From contig CAZLZS010000004.1 of NCBI GenBank assembly GCA_964564105.1, positions 1 through 55,788 of the forward strand: DNA of 55,788 nt, written 5' to 3'. The translations under genes and the position numbers were made by a program. Shown here piece after piece: positions 32,778-41,486 of this stretch (positions within the stretch are counted from its first letter, which is position 1; each line of letters starts with the position of its first letter). The notes beneath the pieces are model-generated. The model did not search any database and was not told the origin of the DNA. It saw only the letters and a program-made list of their open reading frames with translations. Source of the DNA: JACOZG01 sp964564105. GTDB taxonomy: Bacteria; Patescibacteriota; Minisyncoccia; Phycocordibacterales; JACOZG01.

Positions 32778-33948
32778 CTTTTAACCCTAATAGTTTATCA
32801 TAAAAAATCATTTCCAGTAGCAGGTGTAGGTCATTAACCGAAACACCCGAACTAAGAGCGGCGCAACGTTCCCGAAGGTGCGCCGCCGACAAAAACGATA
32901 CGCGCAAACCTTTCTGGGCCATCAATAAATCCTTGTAGGACTCGCCCTTAATCCACTCGAGCACCACTGGCGTGACCATCTGATCACCGACAGCCAAAAG
33001 TTCATCGGGTCCCAAGTGCGTTTCGGTCAGAGCCGCGAGCGCCGTCTTAAATTGTTTCAACCACTCGCCGCCGGCGCGCGCCAGGGCCTCAGTCATCCGC
33101 TCATGAGTTAATTTATTATGACGGCCGAGCTGATAAATTTTTAAGGCCGAGGCCACAGCCTCCGGCGCGGTCTTGAAATCTTCGGTTAAAAATCTAAGTA
33201 AGAAATTGCTACCCAGCGGAAAGGAAATCGTTTCCCAGAGGACATTATGAACAATCAATGAAATTTCCGTTACTTCGCCGCCCAGATCAAGAAGTAAAAT
33301 ATTGTCGGAATCAAAAATGTCGCGACAAACAGCATACCAGGCAAAAGGAAAAGAGTGAAAAATGATCTGGCGATTGGGCCACCCGACAACAACGAGTTCA
33401 CGAAAACGCTCTAACATCTTGCTTGAACCGACGCTCAGATGATGACTGATTTCAATCTCGCTGGCGCTTTGACCAAAGGGGTTGTGGGTCTCGTAACGAT
33501 TAAGTTTGACCAGCATAATTTTGTGTTCAATGAGCTCATGGGCGTCGCGGAGAATCTCGCGAAAGAGCGGTGGCGTCTGTGACTGGAATTGTCGGATGTC
33601 CGCGGCGACAAGGTCAGAAATGAGCCGACGTGTCACCCTGATCGGTGTGGGTCTCGTTTGTTTAATGGTTCGCGTCTGGCTGGCGTAAAACGGCGCGGAC
33701 AAAAAAACGGTCACGGCCGCCGGCCGCGGCTTGGCCGCGGCGCCGAGATCAGCCAAAACGAGCTTGAAGGCCGCTATTAAATCGGCAAAGAAACGATCGT
33801 GATTGAGCGCGGCGCGAAAATCGATGTGGTGGCGGCTGAATTTCAAAACTTGAGAGCAAACCTTCTGGTTCTTGGCGCTTGGCGGTTCGACGAGCGCCCC
33901 GCCGACGCTATCGCTCCGAATGTCAATTATCAGTCCGGTTTTGGACAT
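32770..33948 (-). CDS. PilM/FtsA-like actin-fold ATPase
   Basis: 392 residues from the ATG at 33948 (MSKTGLIIDIRSDS); an in-frame start further upstream would enter a terminator. Phosphate-binding motifs of the actin-like fold are visible: LIIDIRSDSVGGAL near the N-terminus and LLLDLGGEVTEISLIV near residue 215. The fold is shared by PilM, the cytoplasmic platform of type IV pili, and FtsA. Here its neighbour is a membrane-anchored protein with a short cytoplasmic tail, so a PilM-PilN-like arrangement is plausible. Confidence 0.65.
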   Translation of the reverse strand: MSKTGLIIDIRSDSVGGALVEPPSAKNQKVCSQVLKFSRHHIDFRAALNHDRFFADLIAAFKLVLADLGAAAKPRPAAVTVFLSAPFYASQTRTIKQTRPTPIRVTRRLISDLVAADIRQFQSQTPPLFREILRDAHELIEHKIMLVKLNRYETHNPFGQSASEIEISHHLSVGSSKMLERFRELVVVGWPNRQIIFHSFPFAWYAVCRDIFDSDNILLLDLGGEVTEISLIVHNVLWETISFPLGSNFLLRFLTEDFKTAPEAVASALKIYQLGRHNKLTHERMTEALARAGGEWLKQFKTALAALTETHLGPDELLAVGDQMVTPVVLEWIKGESYKDLLMAQKGLRVSFLSAAHLRERCAALSSGVSVNDLHLLLEMIFYDKLLGLKDE

Positions 33949-33983
33949 GGAAATAATTAGATAATTATAGCACGACCGGACCA

Positions 33984-34019
33984 AAGAAAAAAAGCGGCCC
34001 GCGAATTGATCGGGGCCGC
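33984..34019 (-). terminator. Intrinsic terminator of the 34043 gene
   Basis: GCGGCCC/GGGCCGC stem (34013-34019 with 33994-34000) followed on the minus strand by TTTTTTTC. Confidence 0.88.
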
Positions 34020-34042
34020 CTGGGGGCAAGTGGTATATGTGT

Positions 34043-34594
34043 TTAATCCGTCTTGCAACAAAAAATGACCATTACCTCAAACATACTGATACTAGCTGGC
34101 TTGGCCAGTGGTGGCGGCTCGTTTTCTCCTGACCTACGCGCAGGAACGGTTACCCTGGCAGATATAAGACTCTCCTCGTTATCATCCGCATCGCAATAAG
34201 GTTGGAATAAGAGGAGTACTTCGCCCGACCGTAGCGGCTGAAAAGCTAAATCTACTGTTATGCCATTTGGATTCTTAACATAATTATGTGGCGGGATTTC
34301 AATCTGGAGCAGTTTAGAAAGTGCGTCTATCATAACTTCTGAATTGATCTCGTCATCGTTACTTACCTCGTCTTCGTCATAACCGCCACTAGCGATTTTG
34401 CAAAAAATTAGATCGCCGCGCTCCAATGCTTCAAACGTCAAGCCACGCAAGAATTCCAAATCTGCGTTCGGAATGCCCTGCGTCAGAACCTTTAAGTTCT
34501 TCACACGGAACATTCCGCCGTAGTCAAACGCGCTCCAAGCGATCGGGCCTGGAGAATATAGCAGATACACCTTACCCTGGGCAGTAATTTCCAT
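34043..34594 (-). CDS. Protein of unknown function with strong SD and own terminator
   Basis: 183 residues, acidic, no signal or membrane segment. It has a beta-rich look (alternating hydrophobic strands such as EVLLLFQPY) and a Pro-rich linker near residue 155. AAAGGAG lies seven bases before the ATG, one of the best SDs in the window. It sits between alaS and the PilM-like gene and is isolated by a terminator. I do not recognise the family. Confidence 0.6.
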   Translation of the reverse strand: MEITAQGKVYLLYSPGPIAWSAFDYGGMFRVKNLKVLTQGIPNADLEFLRGLTFEALERGDLIFCKIASGGYDEDEVSNDDEINSEVMIDALSKLLQIEIPPHNYVKNPNGITVDLAFQPLRSGEVLLLFQPYCDADDNEESLISARVTVPARRSGENEPPPLAKPASISMFEVMVIFCCKTD

Positions 34595-34670
34595 CTTTTC
34601 TCCTTTCCTTCATCTTTGTGTTTGTTTTTTGTTACCGGGTCCAAAATCCAAAATCAAGTCAAGCAGAGAG

Positions 34671-36287
34671 TTACAGCGGTGTCAATATCGCCTTTATCCG
34701 TCTAATGCCGGCCGCTACGGCTTCGTCCTTGATAATTTTGAAACGGCCGAGTTCGCCGGTACGAGTAACATGCGGCCCGCCGCAGAATTCCGCGCTAAAA
34801 TCAGCGATTAAGTACACCGAGACCGTTTCGCCGTACCTCTGCCAAAACTCCATTTCGGCACCGATTTTTTCCGCCTCACTTCTCGGCATTTCTTTACGAA
34901 TCACCGCCAGATCACCTTTAATTTTCTCGTTGACCAAATCTTCCGTCTGTTTTTTCTCGGCGTCAGTCAGTTTGCGGTCAAAAGAGAAATCCAGCCGCAG
35001 GCGCTCCTCGTTAATGTTTGACCCGCGCTGTTTAACCGACTTCCCCAGCACTTGCTGGAGCGCGGCCAAAAGCAAGTGGTGCGCGGTGTGCAGTTTAATT
35101 GTTGGCGGATTATGATTGGCTAGTCCGCCGAAAAATTTTTTCTCCGGCCCGGCGCGCGAAATTTCTTGATGCTCCTTAAATTTTTTTTCAAACGCTTCTT
35201 TGGAAAGTTCGGGAAATTTTTCTCGAATTATTTCAAACGGCAAACCATGGGTCTCGTAGAGCCGGAAGGCCGCGGCCTCATCAAGCTGTTCAAAGTGTTC
35301 TAACTGGCGAAGGCCGGCAGCTAACGAGCGGGTAAATTGCTGGTTTTCTCGGGTAAAAACAGCCAGCGCCTCACCAAATAGTAAATCGGTGAATTTTACG
35401 TCTCGTCCGTAAATCATCATCCGGCGCAAGAGACGACGCAAAATATAGCCGGCGCCCTTATTCGACGGACGCACGCCATCATTTACTAAATTAATTACTC
35501 CTCGCGCATGATCGGCAATGATCCTCTTGGCGCGAATCGGCAAAGCCCCAGGTAATTTAGCCAATAATGGCATAAATAAATCCGTTTCAAAAATCGTCGG
35601 AGTCTCCTGCACTACCATCGCGAGCCGCTCCAAACCCATCCCGGTATCAACACCGAGCCCGCCTGCCGGCGAGGCAGGGCTCGACAATTTTTCCAACTGG
35701 CCGTCGGGCTGGCAGTAATATTCATTAAACACAATATTCCAGATTTCTACTCCCCGGACGTAAATCTCGGTGGTCGGACCGCAGGGGCCCTCATTGCCGG
35801 TCGGACCCCAAAAGTTATCCGCGCGGCCAGCTGGCCGGACATCAGAAATGCCAACTGAGCGCCAGAGTCTTTCGGATTCGTCATCCTTTTCTACCCCATC
35901 GCCACCGGCAAAAACCGTCACATAGTCTATTTCCAGTGCCAAATCTTTAGTCATAAATTCGTAAGCGTATTCAATCGCTTCTTTTTTGCCGTAAGCGCCG
36001 AAGGAAAAATTTCCCAGCATCTCGAAAAAAGTCAGATGCGACTCGTCGCCGACCGCGTCAAGATCCGAAGTCCGAAAACATTTTTGAATGGAAGCGACAT
36101 TGCGCGAACCGAGTTCGCGTTCGGCCGCGGCCGGATCAGTGTAATACGGTTTGAATTGTTGCATACCAGCGGTGGTCAAAAGCACCGAGGGATCGCTCGG
36201 CACGAGCGAGGCCGAGGGCACAATTTTGTGCCCCTTGCCCTTAAAAAAATTCAGAAACCGCTGACGCAATTCTTCAGACGACATCAT
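34671..36287 (-). CDS. alaS: Alanyl-tRNA synthetase without C-terminal domain
   Basis: 538 residues from ATG 36287, which lies seven bases after a TAGAAT box. The class II catalytic core has FTSDLDAVG-like and FFEMLGNFSFG motifs; the G-rich motif 3 and tRNA-recognition region follow. The editing domain is present with HTAHHLL and CGGPHV zinc ligands. The C-Ala oligomerisation domain (normally about 200 residues more) is missing. A palindromic in-frame insert gives SPASPAGGLG near residue 210, shared with leuS. The enzyme charges tRNA-Ala. Confidence 0.93.
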   Translation of the reverse strand: MMSSEELRQRFLNFFKGKGHKIVPSASLVPSDPSVLLTTAGMQQFKPYYTDPAAAERELGSRNVASIQKCFRTSDLDAVGDESHLTFFEMLGNFSFGAYGKKEAIEYAYEFMTKDLALEIDYVTVFAGGDGVEKDDESERLWRSVGISDVRPAGRADNFWGPTGNEGPCGPTTEIYVRGVEIWNIVFNEYYCQPDGQLEKLSSPASPAGGLGVDTGMGLERLAMVVQETPTIFETDLFMPLLAKLPGALPIRAKRIIADHARGVINLVNDGVRPSNKGAGYILRRLLRRMMIYGRDVKFTDLLFGEALAVFTRENQQFTRSLAAGLRQLEHFEQLDEAAAFRLYETHGLPFEIIREKFPELSKEAFEKKFKEHQEISRAGPEKKFFGGLANHNPPTIKLHTAHHLLLAALQQVLGKSVKQRGSNINEERLRLDFSFDRKLTDAEKKQTEDLVNEKIKGDLAVIRKEMPRSEAEKIGAEMEFWQRYGETVSVYLIADFSAEFCGGPHVTRTGELGRFKIIKDEAVAAGIRRIKAILTPL

Positions 36288-36311
36288 CGAGTCAATTCTA
36301 CACAATACTGA

Positions 36312-37373
36312 CTAAGAAATCACCCCGCCGCCAAGACATAAATCTTGATCATAGATAACGCAAGACTGGCCGGGCGCCACCCCGAGCTGAGGCTTGTCGA
36401 AAATTACCTTGATCTCTCCGGTCGCGGCGCTGATCCGACAAGACGAGAGCGGCGCACGGTAACGGAGCCGAGCGCCGTAAGTCCTACCCGCCTCGGGCAG
36501 ACCGCCGAACCAATTCGGCTCGACCAATTTAATTTCTCGAATCGACCACTCGCTTTGCTTAGGTTTGACCGCAACCGTCAGAGCGTTTGAGACGATAGCT
36601 TTAGCCACGACATAATGCGGCCCGGCGGCAATCAAGGGTTTAGTAATGATAAAACCATGCCGCTCACCGATAGTGTAGAAGTGGACGCCACGATGCTCGC
36701 CGATCACCTCCCCGGCTTCATTTAGCACCGGCCCTGGTTTCTCCGGCAAAAATTCAGCGAGCCAATCTTTAAAATCAATCGGACTTAGGAAACAGAGGCC
36801 TTGGCTGTCGGGCTTGGCGGCGTTAGGCAAGCCGAATTTACGAGCCAGTCGCCGGACTTCTGCCTTAGTATAATTACCGAGCGGAAATAAACAATTCTTC
36901 ACTACTTCCGACCTAATTGACCATAAAAAATAGGTTTGATCTTTTTCTTCATCTTTTGAAATTTGTAATTTTGGATTGGGGATTTTTTCCAGTTTCGCAT
37001 AATGCCCGGTAGCGATAAAATCCGCGCCGCGGCGGCACGCTTCTTCAAAAAATGCGCCAAACTTAATCCGCTTATTGCACATCGCATCCGGATTAGGTGT
37101 CCGGCCGGCGGCGTACTCGCGAACCAGATAGTCAATCACTGATCGCTGATACTCGCGAGACAAATCAAAGGTCAAGAGCGGGATTTTAAGAACTGCCGCC
37201 GCGCGCCGGGCGTCGCGACGCTCCTCCCGCCAATCGCAATCTGCGCCGATATCAATTTTTATAAACACCCCGGTTACTTCATACTCCTGCTTTTTCAGCA
37301 AAGCCGCAGCCACCGACGAATCTACGCCGCCCGACATAGCGACAAAAACTTTTGGCTTGACCTTCTTAGACAT
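36312..37373 (-). CDS. mnmA: tRNA-specific 2-thiouridylase
   Basis: 353 residues. SGGVDSS is the PP-loop ATP motif, TPNPDAMCNKRIKFG carries the first catalytic Cys, and SQGLCFL the second. MnmA puts sulfur on U34 of Lys, Glu and Gln tRNAs. Family length is normal. A TAGAGT box six bases before the ATG implies a leaderless start, and the region is divergent with the ZIP gene. Confidence 0.95.
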   Translation of the reverse strand: MSKKVKPKVFVAMSGGVDSSVAAALLKKQEYEVTGVFIKIDIGADCDWREERRDARRAAAVLKIPLLTFDLSREYQRSVIDYLVREYAAGRTPNPDAMCNKRIKFGAFFEEACRRGADFIATGHYAKLEKIPNPKLQISKDEEKDQTYFLWSIRSEVVKNCLFPLGNYTKAEVRRLARKFGLPNAAKPDSQGLCFLSPIDFKDWLAEFLPEKPGPVLNEAGEVIGEHRGVHFYTIGERHGFIITKPLIAAGPHYVVAKAIVSNALTVAVKPKQSEWSIREIKLVEPNWFGGLPEAGRTYGARLRYRAPLSSCRISAATGEIKVIFDKPQLGVAPGQSCVIYDQDLCLGGGVIS

Positions 37374-37410
37374 ATTTCTACTCTATTCTGATTTAAGTTA
37401 AAATAAAAGG

Positions 37411-38175
37411 ATGTTGAACGTCTGGTTGTATTCTCTGGGCAGCGTCGCGATCGTGAGTTTAATTTCTTTCGCCGGCGCGATCGCTTTAGCTTTAGACGAA
37501 CGACGATTGCGAAAGCTTTTATTTCTTCTCGTGGCTCTGGCCGCCGGCGCCCTGTTTGGCGATGTAACGATTCATATTCTACCGGAGATTTTTGCCGGCG
37601 GCGAAACCAATGCCGCCGCACTCGCGATGCTGGCTGGCATCCTCATCTTTTTCAGCTTAGAAAAATTTCTGCATTGGCGACACAGTCACCAAGTTGACGA
37701 ATGTGAGGACCCGACCCATCACGAACTCATCCAGCCAGTCGGCCATCTCAACTTGATCGCCGATGGATTGCATAATCTGCTTGACGGCGCCATTATCGGC
37801 GCCAGCTTCTTGACCGCGCCGGCGATCGGCCTGACGACCACGATCGCTGTAATCCTGCATGAAATTCCGCAGGAAATTGGCGACCTCGGCGTTCTGCTTC
37901 ACGCTGGCTTCAGCCGCCGCCGGGCGCTTTTATTCAACGCGCTCTCGGCCTCGCTGGCGATCATAGGAGTGGTCGCCGCGCTTTTGGTCGGCGCAGAAAT
38001 TGAGCAATTCACTTCAGAATTTCTGGCTCTGGCCGCCGGCGGCTTCCTCTACATTGCTGGTTCGGATCTGGTGCCCGAACTCCATAAAACCACGGACCCC
38101 CGCAAATCTATCGCCCAATTCGGCGCGATCATTATCGGGATAATCTTGATGCTGGCGCTCACCTTGATTGAATGA
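37411..38175 (+). CDS. ZIP-family divalent metal transporter
   Basis: 254 residues with about eight hydrophobic helices. The metal-site helices show HNLLDGAIIGASF and HEIPQEIGD, the ZIP signatures, and a His/Asp/Glu-rich cytoplasmic loop (HWRHSHQVDECEDPTHHE, about residues 88-106) lies between helices 3 and 4. It should import zinc, iron or manganese into the cell. TAAAAT lies six bases before the ATG: a leaderless start, back to back with mnmA. Confidence 0.92.
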   Translation: MLNVWLYSLGSVAIVSLISFAGAIALALDERRLRKLLFLLVALAAGALFGDVTIHILPEIFAGGETNAAALAMLAGILIFFSLEKFLHWRHSHQVDECEDPTHHELIQPVGHLNLIADGLHNLLDGAIIGASFLTAPAIGLTTTIAVILHEIPQEIGDLGVLLHAGFSRRRALLFNALSASLAIIGVVAALLVGAEIEQFTSEFLALAAGGFLYIAGSDLVPELHKTTDPRKSIAQFGAIIIGIILMLALTLIE

Positions 38176-38177
38176 AT

Positions 38178-39122
38178 TTAAGGGAGATATCTGGTTTTAT
38201 TCGCGCGGTGCTGGTCAAAATCAACCGCATAGTGAAAATTGCCGGCGCGGTCAGAGAGATAGTACCAGTAATCAGTCTCGATGGGGGTTAAGGCCGCCTC
38301 GATCGCCTCCAGGCCGGGATTGGTGATTGGTCCGGCCGGCAAACCGCGTAAACGGTAAGTATTATAAGGCGAAGTCGTGGCCAGATCGCGGTGATCCAAC
38401 TCAAAAGTATTTTTACCGACAATGTAGGGAAAAATCGCATCCACCTGAAGCGGCATCTCATTGTCCAGCCGCTTCCAGAGAATGCCGGCAATTGTCCGAC
38501 GCGCCTCGGGATCTCCGGCTTCTTTTTCCAAGAGTGAAGCCATGATGATGATCTGTTCCAACGTCCGTCCGGATTTCACAATCGCCGACTGGAGAGGTTT
38601 GATTTTTTCCTGGAAATTGGCGCCCAGAAGTTTAATGATTTCGTCCGGCTTAACCGTAGGTTGAAAAAAATAAGTGTCCGGGAAAAGATAGCCCTCGCTG
38701 ATCAGAGCCGTGGTAATAAAAGCCGTAGCGTCAAAATCCGGCAAGGCCACGTCGAGGATCATCGCCATCTCTCGAACAGACGCGCCTTCAGGCAAACCTA
38801 CCCTTACCGGCGCCAAACCGTAATCGCCCCGAGTCAAACGAGCGGCTGTTTGCCAAACATTATCCGGTTTAGCAAAATAGTAATCGCCGGCAACCACGAG
38901 ACCGGGCCCCGGCTCGAGGGCCAAAACCGCGCGGAAAACCCAAGACCATTTAATAACCCGACGCGCGACAAGATCTCGCGCCACGGCCGCAATCGTCTGA
39001 CCTTGACCAACTTTAATTGTCTCCCCGACGGGAAAGGATGCCGGCGAACCGAAAAACCCAACCCAGACAGTCAGAGTCAGAAACAAAAACCACCAGATCA
39101 ATCGTCTTTGTCCCCTCATCAT
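38178..39122 (-). CDS. mltG: Endolytic transglycosylase MltG
   Basis: 314 residues from ATG 39122. One N-terminal membrane helix, then the YceG domain with the catalytic Glu in SLLEKEAGD and the DLATTSPYNTY motif. It cuts nascent peptidoglycan chains near the membrane and sets glycan length. Its start overlaps the end of the upstream membrane-protein gene, so the two are coupled. Confidence 0.9.
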   Translation of the reverse strand: MMRGQRRLIWWFLFLTLTVWVGFFGSPASFPVGETIKVGQGQTIAAVARDLVARRVIKWSWVFRAVLALEPGPGLVVAGDYYFAKPDNVWQTAARLTRGDYGLAPVRVGLPEGASVREMAMILDVALPDFDATAFITTALISEGYLFPDTYFFQPTVKPDEIIKLLGANFQEKIKPLQSAIVKSGRTLEQIIIMASLLEKEAGDPEARRTIAGILWKRLDNEMPLQVDAIFPYIVGKNTFELDHRDLATTSPYNTYRLRGLPAGPITNPGLEAIEAALTPIETDYWYYLSDRAGNFHYAVDFDQHRANKTRYLP

Positions 39123-39124
39123 GA

Positions 39125-40360
39125 TCAAAGCGGCAGATCAACCGGCGGCTCGCCTTTCTTGGACTCGATTTTTTTCAAAGTCGGCGTCATCGCCACCTGA
39201 CCCGGGAAGTGGTAAATAGTCGCCAGTTCCTCGCCGTTTAACACAAACGGCCGACGTTTGTGCGGCGGGTGGAACCAAGAACGTCGCCGGTAGGCGTCGA
39301 ACATTCGCCGTTTCAACCATTCAATCCGCAAACCGCGGAAATCTTGCCACGGGTAATTAATGGTCGTCCGATTAAAAGTGCTGAAACCGTTCAAGTTCAA
39401 CGAACCGTACTGCCTGACGCTACCGACCAAGCCGACCACGCGCGAGGCGTCGTAGAACCCTCGTTTGGCCAAATAAATCCCGCGCAGACCGCAATCAAAA
39501 CCGACCTTGGACACACTGCGCTCGACAGCGGTTACCACCTCGCGTTCCCCGGGCGAAAGCACCGCATCGGCAAAGGTGGCCGCGTCACCTAATTCCTTAA
39601 GTTTATCCCGTTTCATCAATTTATGAATCTCCGCCTCGGCGTCACCACGCCAGTCCTGCTTCTTAAACCAGGCGCCCGGCTTTTTAAACCGCTTCATCGT
39701 TGACATCACCAAAATTTGGATCCAGATCTGTTCGGACGGCCCGATCGAGCCCAAAAATTCCAGCACCGGCGTCAGTGGATCAATCTTGTGCTCTTCTTTA
39801 GGATTATCATCCAAACCGTAATCCACATAGGTCTTAATGGGATAAGCGTCTTTTTTACTCAACTTGAATTCTGTCCCCCACATGAGCCAGTCGGAGCCGG
39901 GCGCGCCGTAAGGCAGAATATTATTGACATAATCTTCCACTTCGTAAATTTCTACCTCCGGGTACTGCGAGTAGATTTGCGCTTCGACCAAATTTTTATG
40001 GAATTTTGGCGTCCGGATATAAAAATGGACTTCGCCGCCGAGCGAGACGAGCTCTAACGAGAACCAGGCGCGGACATAGCCGCGGAAAATTTTATCGAGT
40101 TGATTGCTGTCATAGGTCTGAAAAAAAACTCCGTTCACCACTTCCATGGCCTTAGGCGACTTGGTGATTTCACGGGGAATCTTGATTTCCAAAAGCGTCC
40201 ACGGCGTATTTTTAATATGCTTGGATCGAGTGTAGTAACGCCACAGATGGGCCAACCAGTAGACTAACACGATCGGCAGCCAGTACGGCGCCGTCTCCAG
40301 CGCCGTTCTAATCAGCCGGAAAAACGACTCGTTGAGAAATTGAGCTAGCTGTAAAACCAC
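39125..40360 (-). CDS. CPR-type membrane protein of unknown function
   Basis: 411 residues with one N-terminal membrane segment (about residues 22-42) and a large cytoplasmic part. VHFYIRTPKFHKNLVEAQIYSQYPE and related motifs resemble a family seen next to conjugation-type ATPases in CPR genomes, but no such ATPase is present here. It starts with GTG six bases after a TATAAT box (40367-40372), a clear leaderless start, and overlaps mltG. Confidence 0.6.
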   Translation of the reverse strand: MVLQLAQFLNESFFRLIRTALETAPYWLPIVLVYWLAHLWRYYTRSKHIKNTPWTLLEIKIPREITKSPKAMEVVNGVFFQTYDSNQLDKIFRGYVRAWFSLELVSLGGEVHFYIRTPKFHKNLVEAQIYSQYPEVEIYEVEDYVNNILPYGAPGSDWLMWGTEFKLSKKDAYPIKTYVDYGLDDNPKEEHKIDPLTPVLEFLGSIGPSEQIWIQILVMSTMKRFKKPGAWFKKQDWRGDAEAEIHKLMKRDKLKELGDAATFADAVLSPGEREVVTAVERSVSKVGFDCGLRGIYLAKRGFYDASRVVGLVGSVRQYGSLNLNGFSTFNRTTINYPWQDFRGLRIEWLKRRMFDAYRRRSWFHPPHKRRPFVLNGEELATIYHFPGQVAMTPTLKKIESKKGEPPVDLPL

Positions 40361-40397
40361 GCCTCTATTATATCATGATTTCCAAAAAACTACTTCA

Positions 40398-40524
40398 GTC
40401 GGGAGGCAACGCCTCCTGTAATTGCTTACTTTTTGGGCCGGCGGATGTCAAGGCGTCGCCTTGACAGCGACTTGCCAGCGACGGGCTTTGGCAAACCGGC
40501 ATTCGCCGGGGCGAACCGGCTGTA
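40398..40524. repeat. Cluster of small palindromes
   Basis: Three perfect hairpins lie within about 130 bases: GGAGGC-AAC-GCCTCC, TCAAGGCG-T-CGCCTTGA and TTCGCC-GG-GGCGAA, with GCCGG-rich DNA between. No reading frame is evident. It may be a cluster of short interspersed repeats or a structured RNA tail. Confidence 0.6.
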
Positions 40525-40549
40525 TTAGCCAAAGCTATTTTAAGATATA

Positions 40550-40583
40550 GAAAACCGCCATGCAACTTGCGTTGAATGGCGGT
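40550..40583 (-). terminator. Terminator of the amber-split gene
   Basis: ACCGCCAT/ATGGCGGT stem with an inner CAAC-GCAA-GTTG hairpin, followed on the minus strand by TTTTCTA. Confidence 0.75.
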
Positions 40584-40611
40584 GAAGTGAACAAGGTACT
40601 AGTTACAAGGG

Positions 40612-41355
40612 TTAAGAAACTGCGACTCGACAACGCAGGCTGGCGTTCCGGCTCCTCGGGTAGTACCAGTCCACGCAGACCCTGCGGTCGTCGCGGCGCC
40701 AGTACACGCCCGGGATGCTACCGCCCGAGTCACGGGAACCAGTACAGAGGGTAATGTTGTCTCCATCGAGATGGCGGCCAGTGGTAGTGAATTCTTCGTC
40801 ACCGTGGATAAGACGTTCGAGTAAGGTTTCGCCAGTCAGTTTATTGAACCAGACATCATCGGCTGACTGATTAGCCATCTCCTCATCGGCTTCTTGACAA
40901 TCGCGCACCCAAATAGCGTAGGTTTCCGTTGGCGTCCGATCGTTGTGATCGATGGCCCGATCAAGATCATCGCGGTAAAGCCATATGTCGTAACTTTTCC
41001 GACCGATCACAACTAGACGATTCGGCGTCAATCCTTGAGCCACAACAATTAGACGATCGAAGCCATCTTGCCTGGCCGGGATTCTGATGCTGCCGAGATC
41101 AAGATCGATACTATGACGATCACGGTAATACTTCTCCCAAATCTAGAGTTGGGCGCTAACAGTATCACCAACGGGACTCGCCACGAGCGAATTTTTTGAC
41201 AGCAGTGCTCCCCGCAAAACTCGCTTGAGTCTTCCCTGACCATCCGTCCACTTCTTGCAACTGGCCGCATCCAAATCTCGAGGCAACTGTTCCACCACCG
41301 CGGCGACAAATTTCATATAGCTGCCTGGCACCGAGATTGTTCCATGTCTACCCAT
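40612..41355 (-). pseudogene. Unknown gene interrupted by one in-frame TAG
   Basis: A 247-codon frame starts at ATG 41355 (MGRHGTISVPG), after AAAGGGAG, and ends at 40612. Only one codon breaks it: a TAG at 41143-41145, after 70 residues. The frame continues without another stop through IWEKYYRDRHSIDL to the C-terminal VCVDWYYPRSRN. No start codon with an SD is placed correctly after the TAG; an in-frame GTG appears only 33 codons later. It may be a nonsense mutant, a readthrough gene or an assembly error. No family is recognised. Confidence 0.6.
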
Positions 41356-41426
41356 GGTTGTTTCTCCCTTTCTTGTCAAAAACCCTTGACTTTTGGCCGG
41401 AGACAATCTCCGAACCAACTGCCAAG

Positions 41427-41455
41427 AGATTAGCAGATTGTGGATAAAAAGTCAA
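41427..41455 (-). promoter_or_regulatory. Promoter of the amber-split gene
   Basis: TTGACT (41450-41455), a 17-nt spacer and TAATCT (41427-41432). The leader holds a GGAGA-TTG-TCTCC hairpin before the SD. Confidence 0.85.
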
Positions 41456-41486
41456 TGGCCAAGTGAGCCACACAGGGAGATTACAA

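Noticed and set aside
41049..41309. 86-residue minus-strand frame within the amber-split gene
   Set aside because: Shadow frame; the SD-led frame and its continuation are in another phase and look more protein-like.
40612..41355. Stop-codon reassignment (UAG or UGA as sense) in this organism
   Set aside because: TAA, TAG and TGA all end well-defined genes elsewhere in the window, and only one in-frame TAG was found.
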